A stretch of DNA of 64,000 nucleotides from Tetmemena sp. SeJ-2015 (Eukaryota; Ciliophora; Spirotrichea; Sporadotrichida; Oxytrichidae). The number at the start of each line of letters is the position of its first letter. Within the stretch, counting starts at the first letter, position 1. Position numbers and translations under genes: made by a program. Of the stretch, positions 24,711 to 35,294 are shown one piece after another. Below the pieces are notes generated by a model. It saw only the letters and a program-made list of their open reading frames with translations. It made no database searches and was not told the origin of the DNA. The stretch spans positions 145,281 to 209,280 of the forward strand of contig JAJKFJ010021234.1 in the NCBI GenBank assembly GCA_027382625.1, read 5' to 3'.

Positions 24711-25317
24711 GGGGGGGCCTTTCCTCGACAGTAAAATTTTATAATGAATAAAGGTGAGAAAAAATATGTTAATAGGATAATTTTTGCTCCTTAGTCTGAT
24801 TATTCCAGTTATAGAGGTGTATTCGAACATCTAAGGCTTCAAATTTTAATCCTAAATCTGTCGGTTAGAGGTCAACTTCACATAAATAAAATTTATATTT
24901 TAAGCTATTTATTCGCTATTGTAAATTAAAATTAAAGTTAAATTTTTAAATAGTGCAGCATTTATTATATTACCTCAAATTTAATTCATGATTAAGGGAC
25001 TACTGCGACAATTTTTCAGCTTAAATTCTTTGGACTTATAGCTAAAGTATGTCAAGAATTCAAAAAATGATACACTATTTAAAAATTTAACTTTAATTTT
25101 AATTTACAATAGCGAATAAATAGCTTAAAATATAGATTTTATTTATGTGAAGTTGACCTCTAACCGACAGATTTAGGATTAAAATTTGAAGCCTTAGATG
25201 TTCGAATACACCTCTATAACTGGAATAATCAGACTAAGGAGCAAAAATTATCCTATTAACATATTTTTTCTCACCTTTATTCATTATAAAATTTTACTGT
25301 CGAGGAAAGGCCCCCCT
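24711..25317. mobile_element. Foldback (MITE-like) element with 240-bp inverted arms and 8-bp target duplication
   Basis: Left arm 24711-24955 and right arm 25073-25317 are near-perfect reverse complements over about 240 bp, separated by a 117-bp AT-rich unique centre. The ends are GGGGGGGCCTTTCC and its complement. The element is flanked by GTTTATTT at 24703-24710 and 25318-25325, an 8-bp direct repeat expected from transposon insertion. The arms differ at only a few positions (for example one base in the run before the 24900 region), so insertion or conversion is recent. Each arm has an open frame of about 80 codons under the ciliate code, which may be chance. An 8-bp duplication is typical of hAT, P or Merlin families; no transposase is present. 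Confidence 0.9.
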
Positions 25318-25325
25318 GTTTATTT
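25318..25325. repeat. Target-site duplication, right copy (GTTTATTT)
   Basis: Matches 24703-24710. Together they mark the insertion site of the foldback element. Confidence 0.8.
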
Positions 25326-25439
25326 TAAAGTTATCTTGCATATGATTGATGATAGCTTAATTAATATTAAGCTAGAATATTTTCATGAATTAATTCCCAT
25401 AAATCAAATAAATTATAAAATTCAAAAAATTGGTGCTGC

Positions 25440-28000
25440 TTAATCCTTGAATCTATTTGGAAGAAGTTCTTCTATGATGTGATGAAGAACTGTGAGCTTT
25501 CTCAGCGCTAAACTACTGACGCTCTATGCTGCTTACTCCTCTATCACTTCCTTTGCGAGAATGAGGTTTTCTATCATCTCTTACCAAGTTCATAAGAAGA
25601 TTCTTCGTCTTGCTTGCCGCAATCTTCTAGGTAATAGCTTAATTTGAATTAATTAGCTTCCTTTTGCGCTTGCCCTCAGAGGAACTAGACCCAGGTAACT
25701 AAAAAGATTTCTCATGAAGTTTTTAAAAATCTCAAAATTACCATTGCTCATCGTCTTGACCTCCTCATCGCAATTAATTGTGTATATAAGAAGGAGATTA
25801 TCTGTAGTTTGAGCTTCCTCCATTATATATTCCACTTCCAAGATCGCTATTTTAATCAATTCAAAAAATTTACAAATGACTTAAGCAATTATTATTACTC
25901 CTCTATAACAGAATTAGTTTTTTGCTATCTCCTTCATCCTCAAGAAAACTCTCTTGCTTACCAAATATGTTGCTCTAAAGTCTCTCGTCTTCGTTTTCTT
26001 ACTCGAAAATTCATAAGATTTGGAAGTCAAAATGCTAATCTTCAGCAACTTCACATTAAATTTGTAGACCCAGTTAAGCTAATTATTTCCTAGCTCCTTC
26101 TATCTCTCAAGTAGGATGAAAAAAACACATTTTTACATTATCATTTAATTGTCCATTTAGCCTTTCTGATGCCTGGGTTAAGAGTGTTATTCCATCTTTC
26201 TCTGCACTGTTTGCCATTTCTTCCTCCATAGGTAGCACCTCCAGTTTACACAATTCCACTCATGAGCTAGTTTAGCATTTCTGCTATTTTAGTCCACTCT
26301 TTAGCACCCTCCTGCTCTAAAAATTATAGAATAGAAATGATACTCATGATAAATCAAGTTTTCATCTTCTCTCTTAGTCCATTAAGACTTATTCCCTCCA
26401 AGCTTTTATATGAAGAGCCATCTCTTGAAGCACTTAATCTATAATGAATAGCAATATATTGAAGGTAAAAAAGTAATCTTGTCTCGAGTAGGAATAAACT
26501 CAGCTACGTTTGTCCAGTCACTCTCACTGAACTCCTCGATGGGTTTGCCTTTTTGAAGTGCATAAGTAAAGATACTCCACTACAGAATGTGTGTTTCGTC
26601 ATCCCTCCAAGAAGTCGTGTTCTTCTTATTCGCTTACGAAATAGCTTAACTCTAGCTCTAATGACTAGAAGACTCCTAAGCCTAGGATCTGCTTTTAATA
26701 TAAATTAAGTAAAAAAGACCTTTCTTGGAGTAACTTGCTCAGGATTTGATTTGCGTCATAGTCGCTGATGAGGTTATCCCCATAAATATTATATTCTTTG
26801 TCCTAGAAGTGGAAAAATATTTAGCATGCTGTTATTTATTGGGCTTTGAATATGATTAAAGAGGGAGAGATGAATTGTGGTAAGACGGGTGATTTTGATA
26901 ATTTCAGACCTGAGGGTTCTGTTTCTAGAAAAATAGAGGATTTTGTGATTGATGCATCTGAGGTTGTAAGTTTGCCTCCCCAGCGCTCTAAGACTAGTAA
27001 TAGACCTGTGGAGGTGGATTTCCGGGATAAAATGGAATATAGGGTTACTATTCTACAAAAAATGCACACCAAAATATAATACTTAATTTACACTGTAGAG
27101 CGATACATTTACAATTAATTTTCACCTATACTATGCCGAAATCTACTAAACATTTTAAGTTTGTGGGTCCCAGTGAGGAGGGATCGCAGAGGGTGCATAT
27201 CTTATGTTTTATGAGGCTTGGTTTTATAAGATCTTTTGCTGAATTATATTTTACTAGTTAATGGGAACACCCTGCACAAATTAGCTCTAATTTATGATAA
27301 TATTATTGATCTCCGTAGGGTTTGGCAATGAACTTGGCACAGCCCGCTGTGCAGAGATAGGTTATTGAGGATTTTAATTTTTGAAGAACATTGACTGCAT
27401 AGACTGTGGCTAGGGGTAGAAGTTTGGCTGCTGCTGATTTTACATGGGAAAATGCTGTTGATTAAAATGGGAAAGTTAAAAATACATACAATATTTAATT
27501 TTAAAATGGGGATCATGATGGGGTCCTGAGGACAAGCGTCCATAGTTTTAGCCTCCATGAGAGCTTGACTAAATTATGGCTATAAATTCTACCATTCTCA
27601 GAATTAGCATTTATAAAAGCCAATCTTAATACAGTAAGAATTCTATATGAAGATATCTATGTTTTAATTGTCTGCTTAATTTGTAATTTGATTTCCTTTA
27701 ATGCATTTTGAATAGAATGTGGTTATATCATTGATTTTGCATTCCCAAGGGATTGGTAGCAGTTTGGGCAGATGAGACTTGATATTAGAACTGTTAGCTC
27801 AAACCTTGGTTAGACAAATCTAATAACTTATAAAGTGCGTGTTTACATTTGATGTGTACTTTGTTTGAATGCGGCCCAATATGATGAGAATCTTTGAGAG
27901 AAACATGTGTCATCTACTATTGCTACTGATTCGATTAGGGTGGATTAAATAAATAGAATTCATTTCCGGAGGGTATCCATTTTAAGCCAAATTTCTTCCA
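25440..28000 (-). CDS. Myb/SANT-repeat protein, second of two in the window
   Basis: Coding on the minus strand runs from about 28000 (His/Ser/Gln segments, e.g. VSSAQTATNPLGMQNQ near 27760) through a long open stretch 27558-26700, to three Myb-type repeats. Repeat 1: TSWRDDETHILQWSIF, SDWTNVAEFIPTRD, KCFKRWLF. Repeat 2: SQWTKREDENLI, KEWTKIAEML, GRNGKQCRERWNNTLNP. A third starts KAKWT and is then broken. Two in-frame IESs are recognised. The tail near 25640-25450 is Ser/His-rich (HSSSSHHRRTSS) and runs toward the foldback element, so the true stop is uncertain. Likely a nuclear DNA-binding protein of the c-Myb type; targets unknown. A plus-strand frame over 25440-26443 is its shadow. Confidence 0.7.
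26435..26479 (-). other. IES with pointer AGATTA in Myb repeat 1
   Basis: On the coding strand AGATTA occurs at 26479-26474 and 26440-26435. Deleting 39 nt gives TRDKIKCFKRW, restoring the spacing between the helix-3 start and the last Trp of the repeat. The length is a multiple of three, so the frame is open either way. Confidence 0.75.
27462..27510 (-). other. Probable IES with 10-bp pointer CCCATTTTAA
   Basis: CCCATTTTAA (coding strand) occurs at 27510-27501 and 27471-27462. The 39-nt unit is AT-rich and in frame. No conserved domain is available to prove the junction, so the call rests on the long repeat and composition. Confidence 0.55.
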
Positions 28001-28029
28001 CTGAACCAAATAATATATACAAATGAGAA

Positions 28030-31000
28030 CCGAGGAGAGGTATTTATCTGCATCATCTAATATTCTTTATTTATGTATTTTTTAAAATAAAAAATATATT
28101 ATTTGTGGTTTTTAGAATTCAAACACAACAAATCTACTTAAGACTGCAAAATTTTTAAAGGATTATTTTTATTAAAACAAATATCTAAGCTGGACAAAGC
28201 ATAATTGATAGAATATAAGTATAGATATTTCTTGATAGATAAACTCTAAAATGAAAAGATAGTTTTGCTAATAAAATTAATATTTGATTATAGAATACTA
28301 GTTAGTGCTATAAAAATATGAAGTTAATAATTATAGAGATAACAAATAAAAGCACATAAAATAGTAAACTTCATCTCTCGCCATGCATTAGAAAATTTCC
28401 TTACTTCAAAATAAAAAACTATTCATAATTAAATTAATTTTTTACTACTTCAATTTAATGTTTGAAAGCAATGTGCGATGTATAATTTACAAAATTCTGA
28501 TTTATTAAGCCTTTAACATCATGGGTTGACACGTTGCATTAGGGACATGTTACAGCAGTTATGATCGTGTTTTAATAGGTGATATAAAAGCTTATTTTTT
28601 ATATACCCTAGCGGGTTGTTTAATTCTGCTAATAATCTAATTAAGCCTTTAACTACTTATTTTTAAACTTCGTTTGTCTTTTTAAAATAGAAAAAAATAC
28701 TTCTTTCTATTTTAATTTTGATTCTTTCCACCTATTTCAGAAGAAATAAATCTATTTAAATAGTTCTAAATAAGATTTTATTTAATTAAGAGTAAATTAA
28801 AATACAGATTGTGGAGAAGAAAATTATTTTTATAGATGTAGGTTGAGGTTTATAAGCAATTATTAGATCTGTGAGAAGAGTAGCAGATTTGAATATAAAA
28901 AAAATATAATAGAATTAAAGTAAGTTGGAGCTGCAATTTATTTTGAAAATACTCTACTCTTCTAGAAATTAATAAATTAAGTTACATATCTCTCGCTCTC
29001 ATTATAAAAGTTAAAGTTATAACTCGAATCAGTTTGATTATTGCACAGAATCTATAATATTTCAAAAATTAAGTCAAATTAATTAGAGGAAAAAATAAAA
29101 TCTTAGTACAAATAATTTGCAACTTTAAAAACTTAAAGTTTGTAGTTAAGCCAAAGTGAGTCAAAAATATATTTATTAGGGATTAAAAGAACATTAGATA
29201 AATATTTCAAATTGATCTCAAATATTACACTTGATAGAATTTTATCTTTAAATTTTTATAAAGAAGACAAATTATTGATAAATTTCTTAAATTAATCTAT
29301 CTTATGTATAATTTTTTTCTTCACTTAAATTAAAGTTTAATTTCGGTTAAAAATAACTTTAAACGTATTTTAGAAATATTTAATCCAGAGAGCAAAGTAT
29401 TTTAATTTAAAGTTCTTTCTATTGTCTGATTTAAATTTATGATTAGAGAAAATAGAAATTCACCATCCTTATTTATAAATTAAAAGGGTTGAAATCACTC
29501 GAACTATTTCTCTTAAATTATAGATCCTGAAAATATAGAAATCCTCCTTATCTCAAAAAGATAAGCTGATAAAACTTTATAAGAATTAATTTTGAATAAA
29601 ATTATAATGAAGAATTGATTTATAGTTTTAATTTTTAAAAAAAAAGTTCTAAATTTGTAGGTAAGTTTTACCTTCTAGATATCGGGCATGTATTTATTTA
29701 TGATTTTCTCCTTACCTTCTATGATTGAAATCTGGGGTCAGAACTTGCATTTGTGATCATTTAAATGATAACTGCCTAATAAATAATTCCTATATAAAAA
29801 TTTTTAATCCAATTTTTGAAATATCAGATTAATACATTCTAAGATGTAGATAAGTTTCTAGAATAATTCTAGATTTATCTTTAACCACCTTTTGATGAAT
29901 ATCCAAAAAGTTCGTAGCAGTGATGAACTCAACATTAAGTCTGCAGACATCTCTAAAGCCTATGAAATTATGAAAGAAGATGTGCCTTTAATTTAAATAA
30001 AAATAATACATTTTTTAAAAATTACAGACAAGAAAGTAAATTAACTTGCATTGTTCAAAGAATATTGCATTTTGTGGCATAATTTATGGGCTTGATGATT
30101 TTATGTTATTGTCATAATTGTTTTACACATTTTCTTAAAAGTTCAGCTGTTAAAGCATCTCGGTGATTAGAGGTTAAATAAATATGCAAATTAGAATTAA
30201 ATAAAAAAAATATATAAAGAAAAATTGTGTTAAATTGTCTTTATCATCCTAAAAAAATACCCAAGACTTTTTAAGTATTCTATCTATAATTACTAAAGAA
30301 GACAAAATATTTTTCTTTCTTGATTAAATTTAATGAACTTACTTTTATTTACAATTTATTTAAATAGAGATTCGAAGAGCCTATTAAAAAGTAGTTAGTT
30401 TGTAAATAGAATTTAAAGGAAAAGTGAACAAAATACCTTAATTAAAATACAAAATAATTGTCTTATTTCTATTTATATAAAATTAAATCTAAATTAATGC
30501 TCACAAATTTATTTAAATTTCTCTCTATATTACATTTTATCGCTTTTATTAGTGAGATGATTAATAGTCTACCTTTGAGGTTGAAAATCCAGGCATTAAC
30601 AGGGCTATTCTATAATGCTATTAGGGTTTGTCTGACCTAATATGTTATTTTTATATGCTTCTGAGTTTATTATTGTGCTTGCTTAAATTAATAGAATCCA
30701 TTTAATAGATCTTTTATAATGAATTCTATCATAAAATTAGAAATAACTACAAATTTAATTGTGGGGCTCACTCATTCGTATAACTAAACATTTTCATAAA
30801 GAATTCTGTTAAAATTAAAAGTGGAGGTGTAAAACAATAGAACAGAAATATTTTTCCACTACGAAAGCATAATCGCCATGTGATAATACTAACTTTGTAA
30901 GTTAAGCTGTCTGATAGCTATCAGAGAGTTATTATCTTCTGCAAGAATATAATTTGTAGTTTAATATCAAATAAAGCTTTTCATTTATTTTTCAATCCAT

Positions 31001-31060
31001 TTTAATCGCTCATTAAAGTCATTCAAGAAAATGAGAAAGAAAATTGAATTATAAATAATT
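28030..31060. other. AT-rich region of 3 kb without recognised gene
   Basis: Base composition is strongly AT with short frames only; a hydrophobic 60-codon frame at 30458-30640 (+) has no other support. A 13-bp direct repeat TTAAGCCTTTAAC lies at about 28506 and 28643. No RNA gene seen. The region could be germline-limited DNA. Confidence 0.4.
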
Positions 31061-31070
31061 CTAAAAATAA

Positions 31071-34062
31071 ATGCAATTTCAGTAACCTCCTGTTGCTCCT
31101 TTTTAGCAATTTTAGCAGCAGTAGATAAACTATCCTGATCCGAGCGTGTAAGCTAGTGCTGCCTTGCGATAAGCCGGCATGCTTCAGTTGAATAGCTAAA
31201 ATAGACAGAGAGTTGGAGCTTAAATAGTTGGGGGAGGGATTGGTTCTAGTATGCCATTGGGGAATTTAATGGGCGCAGCATTAAATAACAGGATTAACGA
31301 AAACCTACGCTATTAGAAGCCGATTGCTGCAAACTCTTTGAATAATTCTGTCAATTACTAGATGAGCCCATTCATTGAACAGTCACCTGCTTTAAATATG
31401 GGCATCAAGAACTAATTACACATTAAATTTTAAGTAAACAATGAAAGCTTTGGATTACATGATTTATAGGGCATCCAAAATCTCCATCAGATATAACCAG
31501 GTTATGGTCTTGCTTAGCCTCCGATTTAAAACTATTAGAGTATTTAAAAAATGGATATTGTATTGTAATTAGAGACTGCCATCATCCTAAATTAACTAGA
31601 TGCCCGCTCAAAGGCTACCTTCTAGATCTCAAACTGCTAATCAAAGGCAGCATGCATAAGAAGTTGAAGTAGCTAAAGAGCTTGTTGGCGTTGTGAATAA
31701 TCAGAATTAAGCTATCGTCTAGATGATTACTAAAATTCAAGAGGAGAAGGAAAATAAGGTCAAGTAGAGAAACCTTAGTACGTAATTTAATATTTCTTCC
31801 TTCCTTATAACCTTGCATTGATGAAGAAGATTAAGCGTCTTGAAAGGAAAAAGAGAAAGTTAGCTGGAGAAGAAGATCTTTCTGATGAATACGACGACGA
31901 ACTAGATGATATACAAGCAGAAATGATAAATTTGACCTCAGGCTCCTTAGAATTATTACGCTCCACAAATTCAACCTCAGTAACCGACCTAGCAATAATA
32001 GCCTTAGCCAGTTGTTAGAAGACCTTAGGTTGGAAACTAACTTAATAATGGGCATGCAATAAAGCCAGCTAGCTCCTAAGCAAATCATATGCGTTAAAGT
32101 GAGGACACTGAATCTATCTTTGCTTTAGCTGACTCTCTCGAGCCGGGAACTTACGTTCCTATTGTGCCATTTAATCAAGACCAGAATATAAGTAGAAGTG
32201 AGGATAAAGATGTGTTTAATAATGGGTTCTTCGGATAAGTAGAACAAGATGAATATGACCCTTTTAAAGAAACTGATGATAAAATGAGAGCTATGAAAGA
32301 GCGACTGAGACTTAAAGCGGGAGATTATGGAACCTCAGATGGATTAACTATCAAAGAAAGAGTGAGGCAAAAGATGATAGACTATCACAATAATTTCCCA
32401 TCATCTATGAAATCATCTTCAATTTTATCTAAAAGTAGAGGGAGTTAATAAGATCCACTGTAAGAATAGGCAACCAGTCTATTCTTAGGGATAGATCCTT
32501 CTAAGAATACAGATAGAGTTGGCACTGTAAATTCTTAGCAAAGTTTTTAAATAGGTGGTAGAAATGTGGCCTCTGGGTAAAACTCTAACTTTATGAATAT
32601 AGTTGAGTAGCAAAGCCAATTAGGCAGTAGACAATCAATCAAGTTCCAAAATGTTTAAAGTTCTGAGGGCTAAGAAAGAAAAAAGGTTGGTTTCGAAAAT
32701 GCAGTTGTTGGAGGAAACAGTTATGGACTTGCCTAAGGCTTAGAACCTAGGAATTTCGTTATGGACAAGTTTTTGATGAAATTGGACCAAGAAAAGTAAC
32801 TACAAAGTGAGCTCTATCTAAATTTATAAATGATGCTTAAGATAATCTAATTAAATGTAAAGAGAGATGCTCCTAAAGTAGATTATGCAGAATTGGTTAG
32901 GGATTTTAGAATTGATGAGGAAGAAGGCATGGCAAGAGATAGTAGATTAGAGCCTAAGGAGAATAATAAAGCTCAACTATCAGTTATTGATAAGATCTCT
33001 CAAGTTTAAAAGGACAAAATTTCTAAACTTATAAATGCAGAGAAAGAGGCAAACCATTCTAGTAGTCCTCTAAAAGGAGGCAAAGCAGAATAAGTTGCTC
33101 TTGTTCTAGATATTTTATAAAACCATGAGACCGATAGCTAGCTCTTGAAAATGTTAACTTTCCATTATGATTGCTCAAGAGAGGCTGTAAAGTGGATGAT
33201 TCAGATTTTGAAGCCCTTCTTTTTAGCACTAATGAATGAGCCAAAATATGATTACTCTAGAATAATTCTAGAAGAAGCTAAGAGAACTTTTGGCTTTATT
33301 GGAAATGATGATGACTTAGTAAAAATTTTGCAAAATTCTTCTAACATGAATAATAGTTAAAGCAGCGTCAGCTAAAATAAGTCAGCTTAATTGATTTTAA
33401 GGGATGGAGAAATCATTCCTCTTAGCAAGGAAAATTTGATGCGTAAATTCGAAGCAAAGCTTCAGATATTGTCTTCATGCTTTTAAAAGGCTAACATTGA
33501 CTCAATACCTCAAGAGGTTGGAGAACAAATATGGAGTATGATGGAAGGCCCTTACAATAAACAATTTCTAACTCTCATGGAGTAGAACAGACTTTAAAAT
33601 GAAGGAGGAGAGAATAGTTCGAATTTTATGTAAGAATTTCTTTCATTTATAGCATACATAGTGCTATTGAAAAGATAGAAAAGTCTATGATGATTGGCAT
33701 GCTTTTATTGGGTTAAATAGCTACTTTGAGAATTTTACTATAGCCTGAATAAAGTGGCCTCGGAATAGTGCCATCCTAGATCATGAAAAGGTAAGAGTAT
33801 AAATTTATTCAAGCAATATTTTTATAGGAATTTGAAGATATTTGCTACTGTGATGTACAACACCTTTAAAAGTTTTATAATAAGAAGCATTAAAGTAAAA
33901 CGATAGGACTTCAGAAGCGATAGTGATGGCATCAGTTCTGCTCTCTACGATAAGCACCTAATCGAAAGATATCTTATGGACATGAACAAGCAAAATGATC
34001 TTGAGCAATCAATGATAGATTTCTTGACTAGAGTTATGTTCAAAATAAATCCTTATATTTGA
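31071..34062 (+). CDS. Large protein of unknown function, Gln-rich N-terminus and helical C-terminus
   Basis: ATG 31071 opens a Gln/Asn-rich region of about 180 codons. A coiled-coil segment follows (IVQMITKIQEEKENKVKQ, then KKIKRLERKKRKLAGEEDL) with two small unresolved junctions near 31790 and 31950-32100. From 32100 a single frame without TGA runs about 520 codons: acidic and polar at first, then Leu-rich helices (ALVLDILQNHETDSQLLKM, EAVKWMIQILKPFFLALM) that look like an armadillo/HEAT-type or similar helical domain. Introns at 33630-33652 (23 nt) and 33791-33827 (37 nt) are GT-AG and phase-consistent. The last exon ends TGA 34060-34062. Family not recognised; probably ciliate-specific. 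Confidence 0.7.
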
Positions 34063-34089
34063 TATATTTGTGAACTTTAAATTCTTCCT

Positions 34090-34650
34090 ACATATGCCAA
34101 TGATGTGTCTAGATTTTGTAAATGTATGTATAAATGTATGATGCGTATATTAAGAAAGATAAATTGGTTTTGAAATTTTTAATTATGGTATAAAGTGCAA
34201 AACCTAAAATTTCCTTGGCCTCATCAACATATTTCTTCAGTTCTTTGAATACCTATGTTTATCTGGTTCAATTTTTTATGTAAGTAATCTTCATTCCCTT
34301 CCGCATTTGACATCATGTAAATTGTACAGTGAGTAACTGATTTTTTGTAGTTTTTGGTATGCGCTCATTACTTGAGCTTCCCAGAGTTCTTTCATCACAA
34401 ATTCTAAAAGAAAGGGAAGTAACCTCATTACAAGTAATAAACTTAATCTTCATTCTGAATATACATTTAGTCTTCACTGGTCTATCATATTGAAATTAAT
34501 GTGCTTTAACATTACAACTCCATCTATTTATCATTATGTAATAATTTGCGCATTGCTGCTTTTGCTATTTTCAAGACTTATAAGGATACAAATTGAGAAA
34601 CAAACTTAGTCTGTGACTTTTTAAAACCAATCGAAGAGTACGTAGATCAT
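34090..34650 (-). CDS. Small protein of unknown function, interrupted
   Basis: From ATG 34650 a frame starts MIYVLFDWFQKVTDQVCF and runs about 40 codons to TGA. After a frame break, a clearly coding helix near 34400-34310 (EFVMKELWEAQVMSAYQKL) and another near 34240-34170 (KELKKYVDEAKEILGFAL) follow on the same strand. The pieces together would make a protein of roughly 110-140 residues with one or two IESs or introns between them. It is convergent with the large gene ending at 34062. Family not recognised. Confidence 0.4.
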
Positions 34651-34857
34651 CTCTTAAGGCTACAAAAGCTAATACTTAGAAATGCATTAGCAAGCTACCA
34701 CTCTCAATATTTCATAACTATAGCAATCTCACACATAGAAGAGTAACTTAAACGCAACCAATACCAAAACTTAAGTTACTGGCTTCTTTTTCAACAAATA
34801 TTAACCTTTCATTTTAAGATATTTATGAAATATGCAGGCTTATAACTTACAAGATCA

Positions 34858-34980
34858 ATGAGTAACAATAAGTAAAGGAAAAGTAAGGGTGGTGGACAAT
34901 CAAATGACATTGAACTATCTGAATTCGATAAACTAAGGATTTAGATGAGAGAATAGATCAGAGAAATTTAAAGATAATGA
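34858..34980 (+). CDS. Short polar frame, candidate first exon
   Basis: A 40-codon frame MSNNKQRKSKGGGQSNDIE... ends in a helix rich in Arg and Gln before TGA 34978. Composition is protein-like, not random AT. It has no recognised continuation; it may be an isolated MDS or a first exon. Confidence 0.3.
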
Positions 34981-35294
34981 ATTCTACGAGTAAGATTCGT
35001 TCAAATGAACGAAAGTAAATTTAAATTTGCCGTTGACCTTAATTTAAAAGCAGTGAGTTTAGTAAATTGCAATTTAATTTCATAATTTTAAGTACTTAAG
35101 AGGCAGAAAATCATTGATTCTAAAAATAATCTTTTAAATAAATCAATTCATAAAATCGAAAAGGAAATACTATAATATTGATTATAAGCATTTATAAAAG
35201 GGATAGAGTTAAAGATAGATAAATTAGCTAACTTATATCATTTTAGTATTTGTACATGCTTTCAAAAATATACATAAGCCTTTTGTCGTAAATT

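Noticed and set aside
25440..26443. Plus-strand frame of over 300 codons under the ciliate code
   Set aside because: It is the shadow of the Myb gene on the minus strand, whose repeats are clear.
26846..27079. Plus-strand frame that looks protein-like
   Set aside because: The minus strand is one continuous frame here that leads directly into the Myb repeats.
28506..28656. 13-bp direct repeat TTAAGCCTTTAAC as IES pointers
   Set aside because: No coding sequence on either side, so no junction can be tested.
30458..30640. Hydrophobic 60-codon frame in the AT-rich gap
   Set aside because: Expected by chance in AT-rich DNA; no flanking coding signal.
31831..32088. Minus-strand frame of 85 codons
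   Set aside because: Antisense to the coiled-coil coding part of the plus-strand gene.
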